A model generated the notes under the pieces. It was not told the origin of the DNA. It worked only from the letters and a program-made list of their open reading frames with translations, and searched no databases. 64,000 nucleotides of DNA from JAFKKF01 sp038323025 (GTDB lineage: Bacteria > Pseudomonadota > Alphaproteobacteria > Rhizobiales > Kaistiaceae). The position numbers were made by a program, and so were the translations under genes. Shown piece after piece: positions 33,600 to 41,378 of this stretch. The stretch is from contig JBBQGL010000001.1 in NCBI GenBank assembly GCA_038323025.1, positions 39,201 through 103,200 on the forward strand, in the 5' to 3' direction. Within the stretch, counting starts at the first letter, position 1; the number at the start of each line of letters is the position of its first letter.

Positions 33600-34378
33600 T
33601 AACGGAACTGCTCGGAGAGAATGCGCTCGTCCCAGGAATGATCGGGGTCGAAGAGGATCAGGCTTTCCGCCTTGCGGTCCTGCTTGACGCTGACCTCGAC
33701 CACCGACTTGAACTCGACGTTGTCGGCGACCGCGTTGACCGGCCGCTTCTCGGCCTCAAGAGCCTCGATCCTCACCTCGACGCCGTCGGGGAGGAGCGCG
33801 CCGCGCCAGGTGCGCGGACGGAAGGCGCTGAGCGGCGTCAGCGCCATCAGCGGGGCGTAGATCGGCAGGATCGGCCCGTGGGCGGAGAGGTTGTACGCGG
33901 TGCTTCCCGCCGGCGTCGCCACCAGCAGCCCGTCGGCGATCAGCTCCTCCATGCGCACCTTGCCGTCGATCGAGATGCGCATCTTCGCCGCCTGATAGGA
34001 TTGGCGGAGCAGCGACACTTCGTTGATGGCGTAGGCCCGGTGTTTCGCGCCGGCGGCGTCGACGGCGCGCATGAGGAGGGGATGCACGGCGGTCCGCTCG
34101 GCGGCGCCGAGCCGCTCTTTCAGCCCGTCCTCGCGGAAGTCGTTCATCAGGAAGCCGACGGAGCCGTAGTTCATGCCGTAGATCGGCTTGCCGGTATTCA
34201 TGAAGGCGTGCAGCGTCTCCAGCATGAAGCCGTCGCCGCCGAGGGCCACGATGATCTGGGCTTCCTCGGGCGCTACCCCGTCATAACGGCGCGCCAGGCG
34301 CTCCTGGGCCATGCGGGCCCTGTCGGTCCGGCTGGCGATGAAGGCGATCGCCTGGACTTTGCGTTTGGGTCTGGCCAT
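33596..34378 (-). CDS. nadK: NAD kinase
   Basis: A 260-residue ATP-NAD kinase making NADP. Catalytic G-G-D-G at 48-51 (V-A-L-G-G-D-G-F), the N-E-V-S-L-L-R region near 118 and the conserved A-D-G-L-L-V-A-T-P-A-G-S-T-A-Y segment near 147-161 are all present. Length matches the compact alphaproteobacterial form. Tail-to-tail overlap with the DUF2336 gene means transcripts from both sides share a few bases of 3' end. Confidence 0.95.
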   Translation of the reverse strand: MARPKRKVQAIAFIASRTDRARMAQERLARRYDGVAPEEAQIIVALGGDGFMLETLHAFMNTGKPIYGMNYGSVGFLMNDFREDGLKERLGAAERTAVHPLLMRAVDAAGAKHRAYAINEVSLLRQSYQAAKMRISIDGKVRMEELIADGLLVATPAGSTAYNLSAHGPILPIYAPLMALTPLSAFRPRTWRGALLPDGVEVRIEALEAEKRPVNAVADNVEFKSVVEVSVKQDRKAESLILFDPDHSWDERILSEQFRY

Positions 34379-34448
34379 CGTTTGCTCTCGCCGCCTCGGG
34401 CGAGCGGGTTAGCACGGGCGCCGTTGCGATTCCATGTCGCCGGACGCG

Positions 34449-35264
34449 CTAGTGGGCGCCCGGCCGTGGCCGCACGCGGACGACGCTGTGCCCGCCAGCC
34501 GACTTGGTTTCGCTCATCTCCAGGCCGTCAACCGAAGCGACGAGGTCGCGAAGGCTGCGAAAGCCGTATTTGCGCGGGTCGAACTTCTCGGGCCGGTTGT
34601 TCAGGTGCCTGCCGAGAACGCCGAGATCCGCCCAGCCCTCGTCGCGGCCGAGCTCCTCCACCTTGGCGATGATGTCGGCTTCGGGCACTGCCAGCCTGGC
34701 CGCCTTCGGCGCTGATGTGGCGGGCCGCTCCGCGGGCGCGGCGCGGGGCGCGAGCAGCCGCTTCAGCGCGGCCGGCGTCCGGCTCCGCTGCACGGTCTTT
34801 TCCGCCTTGGCCGCCGGCGCCTCGCGCCCGATGACCATGAATCGGTCGAGCGCCGCCTGGTACGGCTCCGGCGTTTTGGCTTCGCCGAGGCCGTAGACCG
34901 CGAGGCCGTTTTCGCGCAGGTACACGGCAAGCGGCGTGAAGTCCCCGTCGCTGGACGCGATGCAGATGGTATCGACCGCGCCGCGATTGAGGAGATCGGC
35001 AGCATCCATCGCCAGCTTCCAGTCGGCCGCGTCCTTGTTGTTGCTGGCCGCGATCACGAGCACCGGAGTCACCGCGTGCGCCTTGGCGAAATTCCGGACG
35101 GATACCTTCGCCCATGTGGTGGCATTGCCATAGGCGCGGCGGACGGCGAGGGTTCCCAGCTCCGCCGCCTGCGACAGCACCGAGGGCAGGAGCCTCACCG
35201 AAACATTGTCGGCGTCGATGAGGAGGGCGACGCGTTTGGCAAAGGCTCCATCGGTGGGGGGCAT
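34449..35264 (-). CDS. NYN-domain nuclease-like protein with C-terminal LOTUS (OST-HTH) domain
   Basis: A 271-residue protein. Residues 8-150 are a PIN-like NYN domain with acidic residues in L-I-D-A-D-N (15-20), D-A-A-D-W-K and S-S-D-G-D-F (near 104-109), a metal-dependent RNase-type site. An Ala/Pro-rich linker is followed by an OST-HTH/LOTUS domain from about 192, with E-L-G-R-D-E-G-W-A-D-L-G and K-Y-G-F-R-S-L-R-D-L, a fold that binds RNA. This architecture (LabA/DUF88-like) is known in bacteria, presumably for RNA decay, but substrates are unknown. Confidence 0.88.
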   Translation of the reverse strand: MPPTDGAFAKRVALLIDADNVSVRLLPSVLSQAAELGTLAVRRAYGNATTWAKVSVRNFAKAHAVTPVLVIAASNNKDAADWKLAMDAADLLNRGAVDTICIASSDGDFTPLAVYLRENGLAVYGLGEAKTPEPYQAALDRFMVIGREAPAAKAEKTVQRSRTPAALKRLLAPRAAPAERPATSAPKAARLAVPEADIIAKVEELGRDEGWADLGVLGRHLNNRPEKFDPRKYGFRSLRDLVASVDGLEMSETKSAGGHSVVRVRPRPGAH

Positions 35265-35377
35265 GGCGGTTCCTTCCAGGTCGCGATCCTAACCATAGCA
35301 GATTCTCGCCGGGTGCCCGGGTTGCGGTGGGACGTGACGGGCGCTACTGCTTCCGCGCCTCACAGGGTCCCCAGCAA

Positions 35378-36238
35378 ATGCCTTCCGAACCGGCGCGCTA
35401 TGTCCTCACTCTGTCGTGCGGCGACCGGCGCGGGATCGTCGCCGCGGTTGCCAATTCCATAGCCTCGCAGGCTTGCAACATCGTCGAAAGCGCGCAGTAC
35501 GGCGACGCCGAGACGGAGCGCTTCTTCATGCGGGTGTCATTCTCCGCCCCGGCTTCGGTCACCGCCGGTGCATTTGCGCGCGGCTTCATGCCGGTAGCGA
35601 CCGCCTTCGATCTTGACTGGCGCCTGCACGATCTCTCGGTGAAGCCCCGCGTCCTCGTCCTTGTCTCGAAGTTCGGCCACTGCCTCAACGACCTGCTCTA
35701 CCGTAACTCCGTCGGCTACCTGCCCATGGATCTTGTGGCGGTCGTCTCCAACCACGAAGCGATGCGCCGGCGCGTCGAGTCGGAAGAGCTGCGCTACCTC
35801 TACATGCCGGTGACCCCGGCAACGCGGGAGAAGCAGGAGAGGGCGCTCGCCGGCCTCATCGCGGAAGAACGCATCGACCTCGTCGTGCTCGCCCGCTACA
35901 TGCAGATCCTGTCGCCGGAGTTCTCCGAGTCGCTCAGCGGTCGCGCTATCAACATCCACCATTCCTTCCTGCCCAGCTTCGTCGGCGCGCGGCCGTACCA
36001 GCAGGCGCATACGCGCGGCGTCAAACTGATCGGCGCCACCGCGCACTACGTCACACCCGATCTCGATGCCGGCCCGATCATCGAGCAGGACGTCGGACGG
36101 GTCGACCATTCGATGTCGGCGGCCGAGTTCGTGGCCATCGGCCGCGACATCGAGGCGACGGTTCTGGCGCGCGCCGTCAAGTTCCATATCGAGCACCGGG
36201 TCCTGATCAATGGCAATCGCACCGTCATCTTCCGCTGA
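35378..36238 (+). CDS. purU: formyltetrahydrofolate deformylase
   Basis: A 286-residue enzyme hydrolysing 10-formyltetrahydrofolate to formate and tetrahydrofolate. Residues 1-85 form an ACT regulatory domain (L-S-C-G-D-R-R-G-I-V near 12), and 88-286 a formyltransferase-fold domain with N-I-H-H-S-F-L-P-S-F near 200 and a D-A-G-P-I-I-E-Q near 230, including the catalytic Asn, His and Asp pattern. I use the ATG at 35378. Its end overlaps folD by 29 bases, so the two C1 genes are coupled. Confidence 0.94.
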   Translation: MPSEPARYVLTLSCGDRRGIVAAVANSIASQACNIVESAQYGDAETERFFMRVSFSAPASVTAGAFARGFMPVATAFDLDWRLHDLSVKPRVLVLVSKFGHCLNDLLYRNSVGYLPMDLVAVVSNHEAMRRRVESEELRYLYMPVTPATREKQERALAGLIAEERIDLVVLARYMQILSPEFSESLSGRAINIHHSFLPSFVGARPYQQAHTRGVKLIGATAHYVTPDLDAGPIIEQDVGRVDHSMSAAEFVAIGRDIEATVLARAVKFHIEHRVLINGNRTVIFR

Positions 36239-37148
36239 GGGCGGCGCGCGCGTCATCGACGGACGCACCATCGCCGCCGGGATCACCGCCGAGGTCGGCG
36301 CCGCCGCGCGGGAACTGGAGGCGCGGGGTGGCTTCGTCCCGGGGCTCGCTGTCGTCCTCGTCGGGGACGATCCGGCGAGCCGCCTCTATGTTGGCGGCAA
36401 GAGCCGCAAGGCGAAGGAGATCGGCTTCCATTCGGTCCAGCACGACCTGCCGGCGGCGACTCCGGAAGCCGAACTCGTGTCCCTGATCGAGCGGCTCAAC
36501 GAGGACCCGGCGATCCACGGAATTCTGGTCCAGTTTCCTTTGCCGCCGCAGATTGATCGCACGAAAGTGATCGAGGCCATCCTCCCGGAGAAGGACGTCG
36601 ACGGTTTTCACCCGATCAATGTCGGGCGCCTGGCGAGCGGCATCGGCGACGCCATGGTGCCATGCACTCCTGCCGGCTGCCTCGTTCTGATACGGCGCGT
36701 TCTCGGCGACGCGCTCGCCGGGCAGGCCGCGGTGGTCGTCGGGCGATCCAATCTCGTCGGCAAGCCGATGGCCCAGCTGCTGCTTCGAGAGGATTGCACG
36801 GTCACCATCGCCCATTCGAAAACGCGCGATTTGGCGGACGTGGTGCGTAGCGCGGGGATTGTTGTCGCCGCCGTCGGTCGCGCCGAAATGATCCGGGGCA
36901 GTTGGCTGAAGCCGGGCTCCGTGGTGATCGATGTCGGCCAGAACAAGATCGCGGCGCCCGAAAAGGGCCCCGGCGGCACCCGGCTTGTCGGCGATGTCGC
37001 CTATGCAGAGGCTGCGAAGGTCGCCGGGGCGATCACACCGGTTCCCGGCGGCGTCGGGCCGATGACCATTGCACTGCTCATGGCGAATACGCTGCGCGCC
37101 GCTTACGCGCGGGCCGGGCTCAAGCTGCCGAAGGATTTCCTGAAATAG
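36210..37148 (+). CDS. folD: bifunctional methylenetetrahydrofolate dehydrogenase / methenyltetrahydrofolate cyclohydrolase
   Basis: A 312-residue C1-folate enzyme converting 5,10-methylene-THF to 10-formyl-THF, the substrate of the upstream purU product. Catalytic Tyr60 and Lys64 lie in S-R-L-Y-V-G-G-K; the D-V-D-G-F-H-P motif is near 128, the cofactor loop V-V-G-R-S-N-L-V-G-K-P near 176, and P-V-P-G-G-V-G-P-M-T near 282. The start lies within purU, 29 bases before its stop. The C1 pair may balance formate and THF pools. Confidence 0.95.
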   Translation: MAIAPSSSAEGGARVIDGRTIAAGITAEVGAAARELEARGGFVPGLAVVLVGDDPASRLYVGGKSRKAKEIGFHSVQHDLPAATPEAELVSLIERLNEDPAIHGILVQFPLPPQIDRTKVIEAILPEKDVDGFHPINVGRLASGIGDAMVPCTPAGCLVLIRRVLGDALAGQAAVVVGRSNLVGKPMAQLLLREDCTVTIAHSKTRDLADVVRSAGIVVAAVGRAEMIRGSWLKPGSVVIDVGQNKIAAPEKGPGGTRLVGDVAYAEAAKVAGAITPVPGGVGPMTIALLMANTLRAAYARAGLKLPKDFLK

Positions 37149-37210
37149 TCAGCGGCTTGGCGCAAGAAGGAAGGCGCGCGCCTTCCTTCCCGTGCATCGG
37201 TTTGCCGCGA

Positions 37211-37585
37211 CTAGCGGGTTCCCATCATCTCGCTGCAGAACGCTTTCTGGCTCTGCGTGAGGTTGTTGCCGTCGATGCCCGTCTGGCAGTGGGTCTTCAG
37301 CGCTTCGCGATCGGCGGGTCCGAGGCCGGAGAAGAACGTCCCGCGCGACTCCGAGGTGCTGCCGGCTTTCGACATGGCGGTGTCGATCGGGTTGGCGCTG
37401 TTGGTCGTGCCGCCGCCGTTGTCATTGCTGGTCGGGTTGTTGGCGACCGGCGTCGGGGTTTTCGCCGTGTCAGCGGTGTTGGTCGTTCCCTGGCTGTCGT
37501 CGTTGCTGGTGCTGGCGGCGAGGGCCGTGCCGGCGGCGAGCGAAAGGGTAAGGGCCGCGATGGCCGAAAGCTGTGCGAGTCTCAT
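37211..37585 (-). CDS. secreted Thr/Asn-rich small protein with C-terminal Cys pair
   Basis: A 124-residue precursor: signal peptide (MRLAQLSAIAALTLSLAAG, cleavage after A-L-A-A), then a disordered Ser/Thr/Asn/Gly linker of about 50 residues, then a short structured end, D-R-E-A-L-K-T-H-C-Q-T-G, with a second Cys in S-Q-K-A-F-C-S-E-M. The two cysteines are separated by 16 residues and probably form a disulfide. The similar C-x17-C end of the next gene upstream suggests a shared module. Function unknown. Confidence 0.72.
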   Translation of the reverse strand: MRLAQLSAIAALTLSLAAGTALAASTSNDDSQGTTNTADTAKTPTPVANNPTSNDNGGGTTNSANPIDTAMSKAGSTSESRGTFFSGLGPADREALKTHCQTGIDGNNLTQSQKAFCSEMMGTR

Positions 37586-37666
37586 GGTTCACTCCGGGTT
37601 GCTGTCCGCCCACTCGATGGAAACGGACAAGGCCGGTACGCGTTCCACCTTTTGTCATTTTTCCGG

Positions 37667-37709
37667 CGCTATCACGCCGCCGCGAAACGATCGCGGCGGC
37701 GTGATAGCG
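37667..37709. repeat. long perfect hairpin (19-bp stem, 5-base loop)
   Basis: Arms at 37667-37685 and 37691-37709 are exact reverse complements, with a five-base loop AACGA. The stem is followed on neither strand by a T-tract (minus strand continues CCGGAAAAATG). It separates two same-strand secreted-protein genes and is preceded by a smaller CCGC/GCGG stem at 37712-37724 next to the upstream gene's stop. It could stabilise mRNA, reduce read-through, or be a copy of a dispersed palindromic repeat. Confidence 0.75.
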
Positions 37710-37725
37710 GACCGCCTAAAGCGGC

Positions 37726-38322
37726 CTAATTGATGCGCTGGATGACCTTGCAAAGCTTCAGCTGACGGGCGCTGAAAGCCTGAGGGTTCGCCATGACGCC
37801 CTTGCACTGCAGCCGCACGGCGCTCTGACCATCGTCGGAGAGGCCGGCGAAGGCGACGCCGACGCGGTTCGCGTTGATGGCGCCATTCGCACCGTTCAGG
37901 CCGCCGAGAAGGCCGACCAGGTCGGCGCCCATGATACCGCCGAGATTGACCGCGGCGTCGTTGGTCGTCCCGTCGGCGTTGGCGTCGGCGAGCGGACCGT
38001 TGCCGTTACCGATCACGGCGGTCGTGTCGGTGCCGTTGACGTTGCCGGTAGTGGCCTTGGCGACCGTGCCGCTGCTGTCGGTGCCGCCGAGGTTCACGCG
38101 GGCCTTGTTGTCGGTCCCGCTGGTGGTCGAATTGAGTAGCGGGCCGGAAGTGGTTCCGACCGACGCCCCGGTGCTGGCGCCGGCAGCAGAGCCGGAGCTG
38201 ACGCCGGCGACGTTGCCGCCGCCGCCACCGACGGACACAGTGACGGCGTTGGCGGAAATGGTTCCGGCCGTGATCAATAGCGCCGCCGCGATCGTCGCGG
38301 TCTTCAGGACATGGTTACGCAT
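37726..38322 (-). CDS. secreted Gly/Ser/Thr/Asn-rich protein with C-terminal Cys motif
   Basis: A 198-residue precursor with signal peptide (MRNHVLKTATIAAALLIT, cleavage after A-N-A). Residues 25-150 are low-complexity Gly, Ser, Thr, Asn and Asp with short near-repeats (G-T-D, N-G-N-G), and the last 45 residues are compact: S-A-V-R-L-Q-C-K-G-V-M then S-A-R-Q-L-K-L-C-K-V-I. It resembles the downstream gene in overall plan and in the C-terminal C-x16/17-C with a Q-x3-C ending. Probably surface or periplasmic; function unknown. Confidence 0.72.
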   Translation of the reverse strand: MRNHVLKTATIAAALLITAGTISANAVTVSVGGGGGNVAGVSSGSAAGASTGASVGTTSGPLLNSTTSGTDNKARVNLGGTDSSGTVAKATTGNVNGTDTTAVIGNGNGPLADANADGTTNDAAVNLGGIMGADLVGLLGGLNGANGAINANRVGVAFAGLSDDGQSAVRLQCKGVMANPQAFSARQLKLCKVIQRIN

Positions 38323-38599
38323 GGTTCTCTCCTCGCCAGTTGGCGATTTTTGGAGGGACTAATCGAATTTCCGACCGGTTTTTGCTTTCCGTGTTGGAGT
38401 GAATATTGAATGTCCCTGTGTATTGGACAGTTCCGTCGCAAGAAACGTCGAAGAAAACAGACTTATAAGCGCATTGAGAGAAATTTAGACATGTTCGCTG
38501 CAAGTTGCGCCTGCGCTCGGCCGGCTGTTGACGCCGGCCGCCGATGCAATACGAATCCGGGATCTCAATGAAAGCGGTGCGGCGTCGGAGAGGCCCCAA

Positions 38600-39514
38600 A
38601 TGATCATCGTGACGGGTGGCAGCGGCAAGCTCGGCCGGTATTGCGTCAAGGATCTCAAGGAGCACGGCTACGATGTCACCAGCATCGACATGACACCGCC
38701 TCCGGGGCTGACCAACCCGCCGAGCCCGGACAGCGTCCGTTACAGCCGCGCGGACCTCACCGATTTCGGCCAGGCCATGGCGGCGGTCTCCATGATCGAC
38801 GAGCGCGTGGCGAAGGTCGACGGCATTGTCCACCTCTCCGCAATTGCGGCGCCGGGGCAGGCCACCAACCACATGACCTTCGCGGTGAACACTCTCTCGA
38901 CCTACAACATCTTTGAAGCCGCCCGGCAGCTTGGCATCCGCAACGTCGTCTGGGCGTCGAGCGAAACGCTCTACGGCGTGCCCTATCCGAACGGGCCGGT
39001 CTATGTTCCGGTCGACGAGGATGTGGCCCAGCCGGAGACGGCCTATTCGCTGTCGAAGCTGATGGGCGAGGAGATGGCCAGGCAGTTTGCCCGCTGGGAC
39101 CCGAAGACCAAGATCATCGGCCTTCGCTTCTCCAATGTCATCGAGCCGCAGGAATACGCGCGCTTTCCTGGCTTCGACGCCGATCCGCGCTCGCGCCACT
39201 TCAATCTCTGGACCTACATCGACGCCCGCGACGGCGCTCAGGCGATCCGCCGCGCGCTCGAGGCGAAGCTGGAAGGCGCCCACGTCTTTGGTATTGCCAA
39301 CGCAGACTCGGTGATGAGCCGCTCGAATGACGAGCTACTGACCGCGGTTTATCCGAAGGCCAGGCGCACCCGCGCGTTGAAGGATACCGAGTCGCTCATC
39401 TCCATCGACAAGGCGCGCGAGGTGTTGGGGTACCGCCCCAAGTACACCTGGCGGAAACGCGCCGACAAGGGCCCGGCGAACTCGGCTTCGAGGCCGCGGA
39501 AGAGCAAGCGCTGA
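38600..39514 (+). CDS. NAD-dependent epimerase/dehydratase family protein
   Basis: A 304-residue extended SDR. Nucleotide loop G-G-S-G-K-L-G-R near residues 6-13, substrate-region S-S-E near 116 and catalytic Tyr-x3-Lys in A-Y-S-L-S-K near 150 are present. GGAGAGG lies six bases before the ATG, and an upstream TTG frame from 38528 is less likely. It is convergent with the ABC exporter genes, so not in that operon. It may act on a nucleotide sugar or other activated polyol; substrate unknown. Confidence 0.87.
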   Translation: MIIVTGGSGKLGRYCVKDLKEHGYDVTSIDMTPPPGLTNPPSPDSVRYSRADLTDFGQAMAAVSMIDERVAKVDGIVHLSAIAAPGQATNHMTFAVNTLSTYNIFEAARQLGIRNVVWASSETLYGVPYPNGPVYVPVDEDVAQPETAYSLSKLMGEEMARQFARWDPKTKIIGLRFSNVIEPQEYARFPGFDADPRSRHFNLWTYIDARDGAQAIRRALEAKLEGAHVFGIANADSVMSRSNDELLTAVYPKARRTRALKDTESLISIDKAREVLGYRPKYTWRKRADKGPANSASRPRKSKR

Positions 39515-39525
39515 CGGCGACGCGG

Positions 39526-40647
39526 CTAGTTGCGGCGGAGCGCTTCCGCCGGCACCAGCCGGGTCGCCCGCCAGGCGGGATAAAGTGCGCCGAGCGGACC
39601 GGCGAGAACCGCGGCGACCAGCGCCTGGACGACGATGGTCGTGCTCAGATAGCTCTCCATGAGACCGGCGGCGACCTCGGCGTGCGACACCAGATCCATC
39701 GTGACAATGCCGAGCCCGAGGCCGAGCAGGCCGCCGACGATGCTCATCACGATGCCCTCGGCGAGGATCAGGCGGAGGATACGGGCCGGGCGCCAGCCGA
39801 TGGCGGCGAGGATGCCGATCTCGAAGGTGCGCTCGTTCACGGCCATCAGGAGCGTATTGGCGATCGCCAGAACGGCCATGGCGAGGACCACCAGCGAAAC
39901 CGTCGACCCGATCGCCTGCAGTAGGCGGAAGATGCGGATGTTGCTGGCGAATTCGTCGGTGTCGGAGACGTCGTATTTGGGCACGGCACGGGCGAGCTCG
40001 GCCTTCACCGCCGCGTCGCGGGCGGGATCGAGGGGCCGCTGCAGCGTCACCTCGAAGAGGGTCACCGTGCCGTCGCGGCCGAGGAGCGTCTGCAGGCCGG
40101 GGAGGGGAACCAGCGCGATGTTCTGGTTGAGCGCGCTGGAGAACGTCGCGATGCCGACCACCGAATAGGGCTGATCGGCGAGGGTAATGGTGTCGCCGAG
40201 TTTCTTGTGCATGCCCTCGGCGATCGACTGGCCAAGGACCGCGCCCGCCTCGCTGGCATCCTTCGGCAGGCGGCCCTGCACCAGATGAACGGCCTTCCAC
40301 AGCGAGCTGTCGATCGGCCAGCCGGATACGACGATGTTGGAGGCTTCGTCGGCCTGGACAACGTTGAGAAGGACGCCGGACACGGCCGTCACGCCCTTCA
40401 CCGCGGCGATTTCCGTTCCGACCGACTCGGGCAGCGAACTGCTGAAGAGGTTGAACGACGCCCGCGTGCTGACGACGAGGTCGCCGCCGGGCTCCTGCAT
40501 GCCGCTGGCGAATGAGTTCTGCACGCCATGGGTGAGACCGCTGAGGGCAATGAAGCCGCCGACCGCGACGGCGATGCCGAGGGTGGTCAGGCTCGTCCGC
40601 AAGGGCTGGCTGAACAGGTTGCGGAGCGGCAGCGTCAGCTCGTTCAT
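39526..40647 (-). CDS. MacB/LolC-type ABC transporter permease (FtsX domain)
   Basis: A 373-residue inner-membrane protein: one N-terminal transmembrane helix (about 18-40), a periplasmic MacB-type domain of about 210 residues, and three C-terminal helices (about 255-360) forming the FtsX fold with N-E-R-T-F-E-I-G-I-L-A-A-I-G near residue 280. Such permeases act mechanically on lipids, peptides or macrolides from the periplasmic face rather than importing solutes. Its start overlaps the ATPase stop by four bases. Together with the sulfotransferase/PKS genes upstream it may move their product. Confidence 0.88.
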   Translation of the reverse strand: MNELTLPLRNLFSQPLRTSLTTLGIAVAVGGFIALSGLTHGVQNSFASGMQEPGGDLVVSTRASFNLFSSSLPESVGTEIAAVKGVTAVSGVLLNVVQADEASNIVVSGWPIDSSLWKAVHLVQGRLPKDASEAGAVLGQSIAEGMHKKLGDTITLADQPYSVVGIATFSSALNQNIALVPLPGLQTLLGRDGTVTLFEVTLQRPLDPARDAAVKAELARAVPKYDVSDTDEFASNIRIFRLLQAIGSTVSLVVLAMAVLAIANTLLMAVNERTFEIGILAAIGWRPARILRLILAEGIVMSIVGGLLGLGLGIVTMDLVSHAEVAAGLMESYLSTTIVVQALVAAVLAGPLGALYPAWRATRLVPAEALRRN

Positions 40648-41357
40648 GAGGGCACCGCTCGTCCGGCGTCCGGGGTGCCTGCCTGCGGGCCGTACGTGCC
40701 GGCGATGCGCCCGTCGACCAGCTCGATCTTGCGTCCGCAGATCGCCGCAACCTCGGGGTCGTGGGTGACCACGACCAGCGCGGTGCCTGCGTCGCGCTGG
40801 AGTCCCACGAGGATGTCCATGATGGCGCGGCTCGACTTGCGGTCGAGGCTTCCGGTCGGCTCGTCGGCGACGATGACATCGGGCCTATTGGCAAGCGCGC
40901 GCGCAATCGCGACGCGCTGGCGTTCGCCGCCCGAGAGGTTGGGCGGATGCAGGTGCGTGCGCCCGGCCAGGCCTAGTCCGGCAAGCAGCGCGTTGGCACG
41001 CTCCGCCCGGGCCCTTACCCCGGATATCTGTCCGAGCAGGGCGACCTCCACGTTTTCCTTCGCCGTGAGGTTCGGGATCAGGCAGAAATTTTGGAAGACG
41101 AAGCCCATGCGGCGCGCCCGGACGCGGGCCCAGTCGACACGGCCGTCGATACGCTTGCCGTCGAATTGCACCTCGCCACCGGTAGGCATGTCGAGGCCGC
41201 ACATCAGGTTGAGGATGGTGGATTTTCCGCTGCCGCTCGGGCCGGTAATGGCGACCGATTCGCCGCGTCCCACCTCCAGCGACACATCGTCGACCGCTAC
41301 GATCTGGCCCTTGTCGAACTCACGACGGACGTGAACCAGGGCGATCAAAGGTGACAT
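40644..41357 (-). CDS. MacB/LolD-type ABC transporter ATPase
   Basis: A 237-residue ATPase with Walker A G-P-S-G-S-G-K-S-T near residue 40, Q-loop F-Q-N-F, signature L-S-G-G-E-R-Q-R near 145, Walker B V-I-V-A-D-E-P-T-G near 165 and the L-D-x-K-S-S D-loop, all as in LolD/MacB/FtsE. Strong identity in these motifs makes the class clear; the substrate is not. It follows the type III PKS gene by 21 bases on the same strand and overlaps the permease gene. Confidence 0.92.
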   Translation of the reverse strand: MSPLIALVHVRREFDKGQIVAVDDVSLEVGRGESVAITGPSGSGKSTILNLMCGLDMPTGGEVQFDGKRIDGRVDWARVRARRMGFVFQNFCLIPNLTAKENVEVALLGQISGVRARAERANALLAGLGLAGRTHLHPPNLSGGERQRVAIARALANRPDVIVADEPTGSLDRKSSRAIMDILVGLQRDAGTALVVVTHDPEVAAICGRKIELVDGRIAGTYGPQAGTPDAGRAVPS

Positions 41358-41378
41358 CGGCGAGGCGGGTGCCGAGGC

